Assembly (NCBI GenBank): GCA_029204225.1
Contig: CM055092.1
Location: forward strand, 72,180,308 to 72,244,307
Source of the DNA: Diphasiastrum complanatum
Lineage: Eukaryota > Streptophyta > Lycopodiopsida > Lycopodiales > Lycopodiaceae
Direction of reading: 5' to 3'
Length of the DNA stretch: 64,000 nucleotides
In this document: piece after piece, positions 13,589 to 24,361 of the stretch
Numbering within the stretch: position 1 is the stretch's first letter
Layout of the letters: each line of letters opens with the position of its first letter
Program-made: the position numbers and the translations under genes
The notes under the pieces: model-generated
What the model was told of the DNA's origin: nothing
The model's input: the letters and a program-made list of their open reading frames with translations, nothing else
Database searches by the model: none

Positions 13589-14690
13589 GCGCCCACACAC
13601 GTTTCGCCGCATAGCTTTCTTACTCACTTTCTCTTTTCCTCTATCTCTATCTTTTTTCTCTCTCATCATTCTTTTTCATCAAAAAATCAAATTTTAAGGG
13701 TAGAATAGTGTGAGTAGTGTTAGTTTTTGCCGTTTTTTCGTGATGTTTTTGTTTGTTTGCATTGTAGGGAGAGATTGTGGGATGGGTGGATCAGATCCAA
13801 GCACCCATCCCTTCGTTAATCCATACAATCCATAAAAATCAGAAAAAAGCTCAAAATCTGTTTCTGGAGGGAAAAAGAGAGGCAAAATCTCATCAGATTT
13901 TGATTTCACAAAACCAGTGGACATGAACCTTCGCATGACTGGCAGCAGCTCTAGGGTACTGTCCCACACCTGCATAGAAGCCTGCGAGGGTTAGTTCCCA
14001 TCAGATTTTGAAAAAACAAAGAAAAACCCATAAAAATTCAAAAATCCCTTGTAAAAATGATTTTTTTTTTTTCAAAACTCAAAACTAACCTTCGCAGAGC
14101 TCTTTGAAGTTCCATCTCACTAAAACAAGAACACATAGAAGTTTGCGAGAGTTAGATCCCAAAAAAAATGCCCCTATGAAGGTTCCCAAGAGCAAAAAAT
14201 GGCCTAGAACCTTCTCAAACAATAAATTTTTTAGTTTCCTTGGGAAGTAACCTTTGCAGAGCTCTCTGAAGTTCCATCTCACTAAGACGAGGACACAGAG
14301 AAGTCTATGAGAGTTAGATCCCAAAAAAAGTGCCCCTGTGAAGATTCCCAAGAGCAAAAAGTGGCCTAGAACCTTCTCAGACAGCAAATTTTTGAGTTTC
14401 TCTGGGAAGTAGCTCTCTCAGCTTGGTAAGCAAGTGGATCTGACTCAAATACAAGCACATACCAGCCTACAAAGATTAGTTCCCAGAAAATCTCAAAATT
14501 TGGCCAAAAAACCACAAAAAAATGTAGTTTTTTAAAGATTTTTTGTGTTTTCTAGGGAACTAACTCTCGCAACTTTGTGAGCAGCAACTAAAATACAAGT
14601 GCATACTAGTCTGCGAGGGTTTGTTCCCAGAAAATCTTAAAATTTTGCAAAAAAACCCCAAACCTCACCGATGGATCCAGGCCTGCATTT
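13589..14690 (+). repeat. Gypsy H leader with tandem repeat of about 160 bp
   Basis: This is untranslated leader downstream of the primer-binding site. From about 13970 it contains imperfect tandem units of roughly 140-162 bp, marked by recurring GAAGTTCCATCTCAC and TCCC-AAAAAA words (for example 14099 and 14261). A related array lies in reverse orientation at 17770-18130. Open frames across the repeat (14085-14387 minus) simply mirror the unit and are not taken as genes. Confidence 0.65.
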
Positions 14691-14696
14691 GTCAAA

Positions 14697-14807
14697 GGAC
14701 CAATGTCCCTAGACAAAGCAGAAAGAGGACCAGATGAGAGAGTATCCTTATCGATCGATACTTGGATCTCTCATGTACGCAATGGTCTGTACAAGACCAG
14801 ATATCTC
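14697..14807 (+). pseudogene. Copia family A pol scrap
   Basis: About 110 bp encode, in one plus frame with one stop, the end of copia RT and the start of RNase H. The block GSLMYAMVCTRPDIS matches GSLMYPMICTRPDIA of copia A1. It is abutted by gypsy H sequence on both sides. Confidence 0.75.
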
Positions 14808-15042
14808 TTGACTTAGGGCCTCTAATGTCATTTTAGAGTTTTATGCCCCTAGTCTCTTTTTCCTAGGAATTACAACTTGCTACTTGTGCTCATTGGTGGC
14901 TGGGCTTATACACACAGGATGACAATGCCTTGCACTTATTATTCTACTGTATTGTGGCTGGGCCCACTAGGCAAGGCTTTGCCAACAGTATTTTAAGTGG
15001 TGGGACCCACTTATTTATTTGTATACATGAAATACCCACAAC
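14808..15042 (-). repeat. Partial LTR of gypsy H, minus orientation
   Basis: Reverse-complement match to the first 235 bp of the 12771-13569 LTR. The terminal T of TGTTGT is changed (CGTTGT) at 15042. It lies downstream, in minus orientation, of the gag at 15300-17100, consistent with being the 5' part of that element's 3' LTR. Confidence 0.72.
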
Positions 15043-17100
15043 GGGGTCCATGGCCCAAAGTAGTGCCAGTCCCTCGGCACTAGGCTGCAACTGTCGTGAA
15101 GGGGCGCTAGTGTCAGTTTGTTTATTGCTGGGACATGGGTGCTTCAGGAAAAGCGTGGATAGAATTCGCTTACATAAAACCTGAGGCTTTATTGATTGTT
15201 GATAAGCAAGAACCTAGACTTGCCATATTTTCAATAATACACATAAGGGTTTGGTGGCCATATCAAATAACCTTGTTCGTTGACAATTGGGTAGTCAAGG
15301 CATTCCATCGGAGGATCCCAAGATAAATCTTGCTGATATTATGGATCTTCATAGATCGGTGCAACTGGTCCCAATGTCATAGACTCCCCCAAATCATAAT
15401 GTGGATATGACGTGTTTGCTTGATGCTCTTGTCTGTCCAGGTATTCAAAGTATGCATCAGCTTGACGACTTTCCTCAGCAGTCAATATCATAGATTTAGG
15501 ACAAGACTTTATCATTGTAGGTTATGGTTCTTGCTGTACAATTGGCCATTTTGGGCTTGGATTTCCTGGATTTGGCCTTTGAAGAATGGATATACCCCGA
15601 ATTGGTGTTGATTTGGGGGTCTGTTGAATTGTGGAACAATTAGACTTTGGTTGAATCTTGCTCGTTGAGAGGCAATCATCAACTTTAGTCTTCTCTTGGT
15701 CATTGCACTTTCTCGTTGAAGGCTGCGTGATGGCACTTTTTCTTGGATCTTGTGCTGAATTGCCTTCAAGTTGCCCTGTTGACGCTAGTCCTCTTTGTAA
15801 TTCATCACTAAGAATTCTTCGCATTGAGTGCGAAAAAATCCTTGACAGAATCTGCTGGAGTTCCTTGGTTGCCCATGTCTTGATTTCCTCGACAGTTGTT
15901 GGCTTGATGAATTCTACCATCTTTGTCTTTTGTGATGGTTCTACTTGTTTGCCCGAGGGTATCTTTGCGTACCTTGGGACTTTTGTCAAATTTCCTTCTT
16001 CATCACTCGCTTCATAACCAGATGGCACTAAGATTTTTCTTTTGTAGTACGTTCAAGGTGGAAGGTTATCAGAGGTGCATGTCGGTCTACATAGGCCAAA
16101 TGCCTCCTGGCTATTTGTGAATTTCTCATCGAGCAATCTCGGCATGGATGATTAACTCCGCATTGTGAGCACGAGAGATCAAATGTTGACGGATCTCCTC
16201 GGTGTGGACATTCAGCACGTCGGTGTTTTCCTCCGCATCCACAGCACCTAACTGAGTGCAGTATGCCATCACCTCTAAGTTGATAGGCATACACCGGTAA
16301 CAGATTCCCCTTAGGATCTTCCACAAAATAGACTGGTAGGCTGCTATGGTCCTCCATTGAATTCGGTGACATGCAAGAGGATATAACCAAAACTTCTACC
16401 TTGCCACTTTTTGTTGAAGAAACTCGTGATTTAGATGGATCAATCTGACATCCACCCTTCTGTGAGCTCCTTGTTGGCTTGATTCTGCTTTTGACCGTTG
16501 AACCGCTGGATCTTGTTGTCGACAAGCCTGTTGCTCTGTATTTTGTCCTTTTAATAAGCGCGGATTCTTGATTGGACACCTGGTACTTGGATGATCTCCA
16601 AAGTAGAAGGTACATTCATCCTTTTCAAGAAACTTAATAGAGCGAGCATAAGCTTGCTAACAGCTTAAAGTGCAAGGTTTTGGGTCTTCCGTTGCACTTG
16701 TTCTGCTTGACCTTGTTGCACTTTGTTGCCTTGCATGGGGTTCCATTCTTGTTGGATCATTGCTCGTTGTCGACCTTTGTTCCTCTGATTCCCCATCTAG
16801 ATAGGGAAAATCCTTCTTCCCGAGTGACATTTCCATCTTGGCAGCATCCTTACAGAGTTGTACAGGTGACGCATAGGATGCTAATTCTGCCATACCAGAT
16901 CTGATCCTTTTGGACAGTCCAGCATCGTATTTTGCCATGACGATCTGTTCAGGAATCGGTGGATTACAATCTTTCACTAGATGATAGATCCGATAGGTGT
17001 AGTCTCGGATTTTTCAGCAGGGAACTTTTTAAATTTCGATAATCCTACAAGGGCGGTCTCCATAGTTCAGCACTAGAATGTCGCAAATAGTTGGTTGGTG
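15043..17100 (-). pseudogene. Gypsy H gag with two zinc knuckles, pol missing
   Basis: Minus-strand frames 16977-16657, 16615-16028 and 16028-15522 make a long gag split by frameshifts. The first contains the helical capsid-type block PPIPEQIVMAKYDAGLSKRI. The second ends with two cysteine-histidine knuckles, both spaced CX2CX3HX4C (about 16237-16135): CCGCGGKHRRAEC and CSQCGVNHPCRDC. The third is rich in Ser, Pro and Lys. The reading then passes (about 15500-15060) into short fragments and directly into LTR, with no RT, RNase H or integrase. This is therefore a pol-less deletion derivative, or a non-autonomous element that depends on other copies for movement. Confidence 0.7.
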
Positions 17101-17769
17101 AATTGCTTCAAGATTTGCTCAATGACCATAGTGTTCCAACTTTCTTTCTTTTTTTTAAGTGGAAGAAGAAAAAGAAGAGTAAAAAGGAATCAAGAAAAGA
17201 GGGATCCGTATGGATGTGAACAGAAATAGAATTGGATTTAACAGATAACCGCAATGAAAGTTACACTGTCAAGAGAATACGGAGATGGACAAAAGAGCGT
17301 GGACAGAAGAGTGATGAATGGTTGGTATGAATGGTGGTGGAAACTGATTATTCTTGGTACTGATCAACTTGATCTGAGGTTCATTCACTTGGTTCAGTCC
17401 AAGGATGTTGGATCTTGATGGATATTATGACTGTAACCTAGATTTGACAAGATCTGATGAGTTTCAGTTGGCTAATAGTGTGATTTTAGCCCCTTTTCTT
17501 GGTTCTTTGTGGTTTTTTTTTTTTTGTTGATATTTTCTCAGATCTGAGTGAATCTAACCTTCAACCTTCCTACAGTAGTTGTATATGGACCATTTCTAGA
17601 CAATGTGAGTTTTGCAAGAGTTCTTGATGGGCAGATTTGTCAGGATCTTGAAAAGCTCAGTTTTTAAGGCACTTTTTCTTAGATACTTCTATATCTAACC
17701 ATTGTATCTTCACAAAAATTTTACAGTAGCCAGATCTTGGTTAGATCTATCTAAAAATCTCTTTGTGAA
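17101..17769 (-). other. Probable gypsy H leader, no gene
   Basis: AT-rich sequence with homopolymer runs between the gag and the tandem repeats. It is presumed untranslated leader of the minus-strand H element. I see no motif beyond that. Confidence 0.4.
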
Positions 17770-18140
17770 GGTTACTTCCCAGCATATCTCAAAAAATCAT
17801 GAAAAAAGTGCATTTTTTTGGGGTTTTTTTGCAAGATTTTAAGATTTTTTGAGAACAAACCCTCACACACTGGTATGCACTTGTATCTCAGTCAGATTCA
17901 AATGCTCACCAGGCTGCAAGAGTTACTTCCCAAGAAAACTCAAAAAACCTTGAAAAAAGCGCATTTTTTTGTGGTTTTTTTGCAAAATTTTAAGATTTTT
18001 TGAGAACAAAACCTCGCAGACTGGTATGCACTTGTTCTTAGTCAGATCAGCTGCTCACCAAGCTGCAAGAGTTACTTCCCAAGGAAACTCAAAAAATCTT
18101 GAAAAAAGTGCATTTTTTTGTGGTTTTTTTGCAAAATCCA
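17770..18140 (-). repeat. Leader tandem repeat of gypsy H, inverted copy
   Basis: Two and a half units of about 140-160 bp. GTTACTTCCC recurs at 17771, 17932 and 18071, each time followed by a similar A-rich stretch and GCATTTTTTTG. Reverse-oriented relatives occur at 13970-14690. In both copies the array sits between primer-binding site and gag, so it is part of the element's leader. Confidence 0.7.
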
Positions 18141-18488
18141 GAAAGCTTGATACCATTCGTATGTAGCAAAGAGATGAAAGCAATGATATGAAATGAGCAT
18201 ATCCACACACCATAAAGTAGAAGCATATGACTTCAAGCCAGAGAGGGCGCAATCTCTTTCGTGAGCATATCTTCCAAACTTCTTCTCACCGTATAGTAGA
18301 AAAAACTCAAGAATAGGTTATATATAGTGGTTCCGTAGGAAGTATTGTGGAAGCTCCCTTTCAGCCAAAATTGGTGGGAAAATACTTTTTGAAAGGTGTC
18401 ATATATGGTTGGGTTGGCAACAAAGGCTAGGACCATCAAATCACATATGTTTATTTATAGCTTAATCATCAAGGGTGGTAAGAGTTCA

Positions 18489-18617
<129 letters not shown>

Positions 18618-18639
18618 CCACCAACCGACCCGCAGCTAG

Positions 18640-18690
18640 TGAATCCCTTAGGGGGCAGTTAGCTCCCCGTAAGGGATAGCTAACTGCCCA
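18640..18690. repeat. Inverted repeat able to form a hairpin
   Basis: GGGCAGTTAGCT (18653-18664) is perfectly inverted at 18678-18689 with a 13-base loop. A second nested pairing (TCCCTTA ... TAAGGGA) overlaps it. It lies next to the end of the putative LTR. Confidence 0.6.
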
Positions 18691-18700
18691 CCATCAGACA

Positions 18701-20733
18701 TTTAATACACTGTGGTAGATCATAGGACAAAACCTATAAAGTATCAGTCAAAAGCAGTTTGTTAATGATAAGGCAAAGTTTTTCTCTCATAAAACCATTT
18801 TTCTAAAAAACGTCTAGCAAGATTGCTATCTCTTTTATAAAAGTATCGTGATTGTTGTAGCAATACATAGCAAAAATAACCTGGGAGATAATTGTGTTGT
18901 ACGAGCGCTGTAGACTGGCCTTTTGGAAGCCAAATGTCTGTACTGTAAGTATTGAAAAGGTAAGTCTCTTCTTTTATACTTTGAGAGTTGATAAACACCG
19001 GTGTCATGATTAAAAGTAATCAAAATGTTCAAAAAACTAGTGGTGTTTGCTTCACAAGACTTTTTTTCAACATCAAGAAATTCTAGAGGATAAATCCAGA
19101 AAGAGTTTTCTGGTTTTCTAATCTGATTTTTATCCATAAACGCATCAATATTGGGATTATTAATGAAACAAATGTCATCAATATATCTAAACGAGTGACA
19201 AAAATCATTCGTATCTTTTTTGAGACCTAACTTGGCTAGTCTCTTAATAAATTGAGCTTCAAAAAACGCAAGATACCAGTTACACCATGTAGGTGAGCAT
19301 GAAAATCCCATCGGTATACCACAATATTATCTCCAGGTTTTGTTTCCTGATTTGACAATACAATTGTTTATTAGGAAGGCATTCCACAAGCATAAGAGAT
19401 TTTTATCGATATTGTACCATCCTTTCCGACTTTTTATTTTTCCATGACCATTTAAAGACGTCCCTTTCTTGTTCCCACTTGAAACTCAAAAACATTTTAT
19501 TAGAATGTTTGAACGCATAAGTAATGGATTTATTCATGACAGTTTTGAACCCATCAGTGCCATCTAAAGGTATGTTTTCATAGCACTTAGAGATATCTAC
19601 AACCCATACATTGGTAATCTTTGATGGTAGATTGAGATAAAAATCAATCGAGGACTCGCACTACCAAAATAAACATGTATCCACATTTAGGATAGCCTTG
19701 TATGTTTTTGTCTTAAGGCCTGCATCCTCCTTGAGGAATGGTGACAGCATACCAAGAGCTCATGTTAGAAATTTTGCGAGTTTAGTAAAGCAACAGTCAT
19801 GCCCATTGGTAATCCATCTAAAAGATTCCTTGTGGGCTTTGTACATATAAAGTAGATATGGCAAAGAGTCGTTCCCCAAGAAGACGTTGGGTAAAAACCC
19901 AGTTAGCTTTTCCATGACATATCTGATACTTTTCGTGACAGAGTTTTCTTGATCATTAGGAAAGGGGTTGAAGTCACGACTGTTAAGCCTATCTAGGGCA
20001 AGCTTTCGTACAAGGAATTCACATATGAAACTGGGATTGTGTTGCGCCTTGTCAATGCCATTGATGTAGAGCAGATTTGTGAGCCATAGTCTTTCATTTT
20101 TGCAGTTTGTATCTTTGCAGTTGTGTCTTTATTGCCATATAGCTAGGTTCTTTTTTTGATGAATTCCATCACAATGTTTTTACAAAAAGTCGCATGCTCC
20201 CTTATAGTTTCTTCATTTAAATGTTCATGCGTAGGCAAGAGCTTGATTAATTTGACCCATCCATCATAAAGTTCAGAAGCCACCTCAGTCATATTATTCT
20301 TTCTCAAGGTAATGTGATTGAGACCCATCTCTAAAGATTCACATAAAATCGGGCTTTTAACAATATTGCTATATGTAGAAATAACATGCCCAAATTTTTT
20401 TGCAACAAAGTTCTTGAATCTATTAAGAGATAAGCATTCACACGTTTTCTATGTCAAAATCACAGAAAACATCATAGGAAAAATACCAATCACTTTTGAC
20501 ACTTGGTAGGTAAGTCCAACCGAATGTAATATCATGAAAGCATTCATCTACAACAGCGAATAATCTGAATAAAATATGAGCGTAAATAGTCTTCACATGG
20601 ATTGCTTCAAAAACTCTATTGCGGTAATATAGATGTAAAAAAGAGCTTCCTAAATCACTGCTAGTGGTCAGCTGTAGATGTCTTGTCGTTGAGATATTGA
20701 CTTCTCTCCTTGTTGTCCTTTCCCCATCCTGCA
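18701..20733 (-). pseudogene. Decayed YIDD reverse transcriptase, Penelope-like or other non-LTR type
   Basis: Minus-strand frames with several frameshifts and stops reconstruct a long RT-bearing protein. An N-terminal region runs 20734-20143. RT motifs follow in order: a WITNGHDCCFTKLAKFLT block (about 19810), domain A with VVDISKCYENIPL (about 19590), domain B with GIPMGFSCSP (about 19310), domain C with FRYIDDICFINNP (about 19185), and a C-terminal block with YKRRDLPFQY and a degenerate SQVIFAMY-like stretch (about 18970-18850). The order and the YIDD and GIPMG motifs differ clearly from copia (YVDD) and gypsy RTs, and resemble Penelope-like or related RT families better known from animals and protists. 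No endonuclease domain is visible. It is cut at 20734 by copia A3 and on the left by LTR sequence. Confidence 0.6.
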
Positions 20734-21921
20734 TGTTGGATTTATCTCCTCTACTCTCCTAAATCCCATTTTAATATGCCTCCATTCATGCTGCATTTTT
20801 TACTCACGTTGTCGCACAATCTGCATATTTACATGTAAATTCTCACAGGCGAAGAAAAGGTAAAAAATGCAACACTGTGTTTTTATACATGTTTTGTGAT
20901 AGGCGAAAAAAAGTGACACTGCCCTTACAGAAATGCCAAAGGTGTCCTAGGAAAAGTGAAGGCACCTTGTAAATCAAATCCTAAGGAATTCCGTCATAGT
21001 GACACATTTTTCGCATCTTCACCAACGTTCATTTCAGGAAAGGCTGACGTCGCGGCCTTTACACGCTCATCCCATCAACTATGCTAACGGATTTGACAAC
21101 GACAGCAACCACCCACGATCTCCTACAGACAACATATCCACTTTGTATTTTCTTCGTTTGCACACCTATAACATTGTGTGTATATATTAAATACCACTTG
21201 CGTATTCAGTCAATCAAGAGATTAAGAGATTGAAGATCAAGTGTGTGTAAAAATATAACATCAAAAGCTTATCAGAGATAAACGATATAGATGCCTTGTG
21301 CATTGACTCTTTATTGTCAGTAATATGTTCATTCCTTTTACAAATTGAATTAGCTTTGTAGAGCACGCAGTTTCGCCCGCTATTGTCTTGTGCTCACCAC
21401 ATTATTGACATGTATATTTTTTTATACTTAATCTGATAATAGCTCTTGTGTTCTGCGTTCAGATCTGTGTCAATATTGTTATGCTTATTTTTCATTTTGT
21501 CAGACTCTCTTGTTGCTCAATCTGGTAATATATTTTTAGCGAGTTATCATTAGACTAGTTGTTGACGACTAATATTTAGTCTTGCCTTTCACGAATCATT
21601 CGCGATTGATTATCAGTCAGGCTCAGTCTAGTTCTTCGCAACAAATAATTTGTCTAGTTGTTCACAACAAATTATTCTTCTGGTGTTTTAATAATGTTTG
21701 GCTACGTAATCAGAACGACCGTAATTTCTATCGCTAATGTTCTGTTTCTGATAAGCGTAGTCATGCTTAGGGAAAGAGTAATATAGCTCATTCCGCTGTG
21801 CACGAACACTTTCTGTTTGAGCTCATTTCTTGTTCGAGTTTCGAGTTCGCTTCTTTTTTGTGTTCGTTTTTCTTTTCGAGCTATTTCGTTCCTCACACTC
21901 ACACACCCTCTTTCTCCAACA
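20734..21921 (+). repeat. 5' LTR of copia A3
   Basis: 1188-bp LTR with TGTTGG/CCAACA terminal inverted repeats. Its first half matches the reverse complement of 11882-12538. A TATA-like TATATATTAAATA lies near 21179. Confidence 0.85.
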
Positions 21922-21933
21922 TGGTATCAGAGC
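21922..21933 (+). other. Primer-binding site of copia A3
   Basis: TGGTATCAGAGC directly follows the LTR and is complementary to initiator Met-tRNA. Confidence 0.9.
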
Positions 21934-22075
21934 AATTTTTGTAGCCTGATAAACTTCCACAGTATAAGACTCTAATAGACGATAGATTAATTGTCTTCTT
22001 GTTCTGTAATTCTGTACCAGATTTTCATACTTAAGTCATTAATAGTTTTTGTTATCACTGAGACTAATCTTTCAC

Positions 22076-23560
22076 ATGGATTTCCAAGGGAAAGCCAATC
22101 CCATCATGGACAAGCTTGATGGAGCCAATTACCATCTGTGGAAATTTAAGATGAAAACTGTACTAATGGCTAAATAATTGTATGACGTTGTTACAGGTGC
22201 AAAAGGAAAACCCAAAGCAGACGGCGCAGCAATCGCTAGATGGAAGCTGAAGGATGGAAAGGCTTTTGCGCTGATCATCCTCAACATAACGGATACGCAG
22301 ATCGGCCATGTATCTGAGGCCCAGACATCAAAAGAAGTTTGGGACATCTTGAGCACACTATATGAAGTGCGAGATATAGATTCCAAGCTACATCTCAAGA
22401 AGACATTTTACTCCTTCAAGATGGCGAATGGTAATTCCCTGCAGAATCACATCAATCAATTCAAGAACCTACTAAGGCGAATGGGCGCTGTCGGATCTGT
22501 CATAGACGATCAAGATGCAGTAATGCAATTGCTTACAAGCTTGCCAAGCTCATACGACAACTGGGTGATGATCATTACGACACATCCAGAATTGACTCTT
22601 TCGAGAGTCATTACTATGTTGTTGCAAGAAGACACGTGGAGGAACGAAGCCTCAAGTTCCTCAGCTGATTCTCACGCTTTATACACCAACAAGAGCATGA
22701 CTAAGTAGAAGAAGAAAAGCTAAAGCAATCAAAGCCAGACCAGAAACCAGCACAGCAGAAAGAACAATCGAATCCGCAGACGAAGAAGAAGTTGTTCTGC
22801 AGATACTGTAAGCGAAACAACCACGAAATTCAAGACTGCCGGATGCTGCAAGCAAAGAACAACAACAAGGGGCAGTCGAATCAAGTGGCAAATGCAGCTG
22901 CACAAGCTCCACAGTCTATTCAAGAAGCGGATCATGATGCCTTCATGACCAGCCATCAAGGAGCATCTGGCGATAGTTTTTGGTTCCTAGATTTTGGAGC
23001 CACTCAACACACGACTAGCCTCATTGGCTGTTTCGAGTCCTATACGCCTTACAGTACCAAGAAATATGTTCACCTTGGCGACAGTAGCACACAAGCTATT
23101 AAAGGTGAAGGTATTGTAAGATTGAGCTTTGCAAATGATCAATCTAAACCACTTTCTAAAGTCCTGTATGTACCAAATTTGTCTACGAATCTGCTCTCTG
23201 TAAGCAGAATCATAGATCTAGGACATAGAGTAGAATTCGAATGTGAGTAGTGCAAAGTAGTCAATAGGACATGCAAGATCCTAGCACTCGGAAAGAGGCA
23301 TGGATACTTGTATAAATTAGGTCATTGCTTTTCTTCCTCTAGTTAGACGCTCAGTACTTCTATTCATGCACATAAAAGTTTACTTTGGCATTACAGACTT
23401 GGTCACTTGAATCATGTTGTTGTACAACAAATGTCTAGACAATCTATTGTTCTTGATCTTGACTATCCTTGTGATAAAGTCGAGTTACCTGTCTGTCAAG
23501 ACTATCTAGTTGGTAAATAGACTAGGAAACTGGCTCAGACATGTCTATTTTTGACAGCGA
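22076..23560 (+). pseudogene. Copia A3 gag, protease and pre-integrase
   Basis: Gag starts MDFQGKANPIMDKL at 22076. An early TAA (near 22175) replaces the codon in the usual AKELWDVV-type context. The frame then runs 22178-22708 with the typical SKEVWDILSTLY capsid block. A canonical CX2CX4HX4C zinc knuckle (CRYCKRNNHEIQDC) follows at about 22794. The protease active site reads FLDFGATQH instead of FLDSGATQH, so the catalytic DSG is lost. The pre-integrase block LLWHYRLGHLNH is at about 23385. Further stops lie at 22706 and 23248 and near 23343. Confidence 0.85.
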
Positions 23561-23760
23561 ATTAGACAAAGACGTTGCTGCTACCTAGCAACAAGGCCCA
23601 GGAGTGGTTCATCAGTCGAATCCTCCCAGAAGATCAAGTCGAGTGCACACACAGCGCACGAGGTATACTCTTGAGTCTGCATGTCTCTTGATACATGAAC
23701 CGACAACAGTCGAAGAGGCATTCAGCCAACATTAGAGGAGTTCCAAGGCCCAAAAGGGCT

Positions 23761-24361
23761 GTCTAAGAAATGCCACGTAAGAGAGAGAAAATCATTAAAT
23801 TTTAAAACTCTGACCGAGTTTTTGGTCTACCCACACAACTCCGATGATTTGACCTCACTAGTAACATATGTAGTTAACTGGAAGTTGGGTAGCCACATCG
23901 CGTGGGGTCTATACTTCAAGATTCTATTTTTTACCATTAACTAACATAACTTCTCATGTAAATGCAAATCGTATTGCACATCAAAGTTTTCTTTCGATCT
24001 ACTCAAAGCGTTCACATCAAAGAAAAATAGTCTTACCGATCTGAAAATCATGACAGGAAACTTTGAATATTTTGGATCACAATGAGCGCCAACGTGAATC
24101 TAAATTTTTGCAATTCAGAAAATACAGAGTGTGTTGGATCAAATGGAGCGGCAAGGTTATTTCAAACTTTTGTAATTCAAAAATTTGCAATTTCAACACA
24201 CATCTATTGAAAAAATGAACTGTGATGGATCAAAAAGAACGCCATGGTCATTTCAAATTTTTCCAATTAATTTTTTTTTTTTCTAATTAAGATGAGTTTT
24301 AATAGCTTACAAGATATCTAACAAGTTGGTTTTCTACTAGATTAATCTATCGATTATTAAG
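23761..24361. repeat. AT-rich region with diverged repeats
   Basis: No gene is seen. Three diverged copies of a segment start with TTGGATCAAA-like words at about 24072, 24134 and 24225, each followed by TTTCAAATTTTTGCAATT-like sequence. They lie just upstream of the unclassified gene at 24362 and might be its promoter or subterminal repeats of a transposon. Confidence 0.4.

Larger units (their letters stand above)
20734..23760 (+). mobile_element. Copia A3, 5' part
   Basis: Plus-strand copia element with a complete 5' LTR (20734-21921), primer-binding site (21922-21933), gag, protease and gag-pre-integrase, then a large deletion and a short piece of the integrase-RT linker (PPRRSSRVHTQR, about 23617-23655) ending near 23760. 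There is no RT core, RNase H or 3' LTR. It interrupts the YIDD reverse transcriptase at its left end. Confidence 0.85.

Noticed and set aside
14085-14387. 100-codon minus frame made of two similar 50-residue halves
   Set aside because: It mirrors the tandem repeat of the gypsy H leader, has no known domain and lies in untranslated leader.
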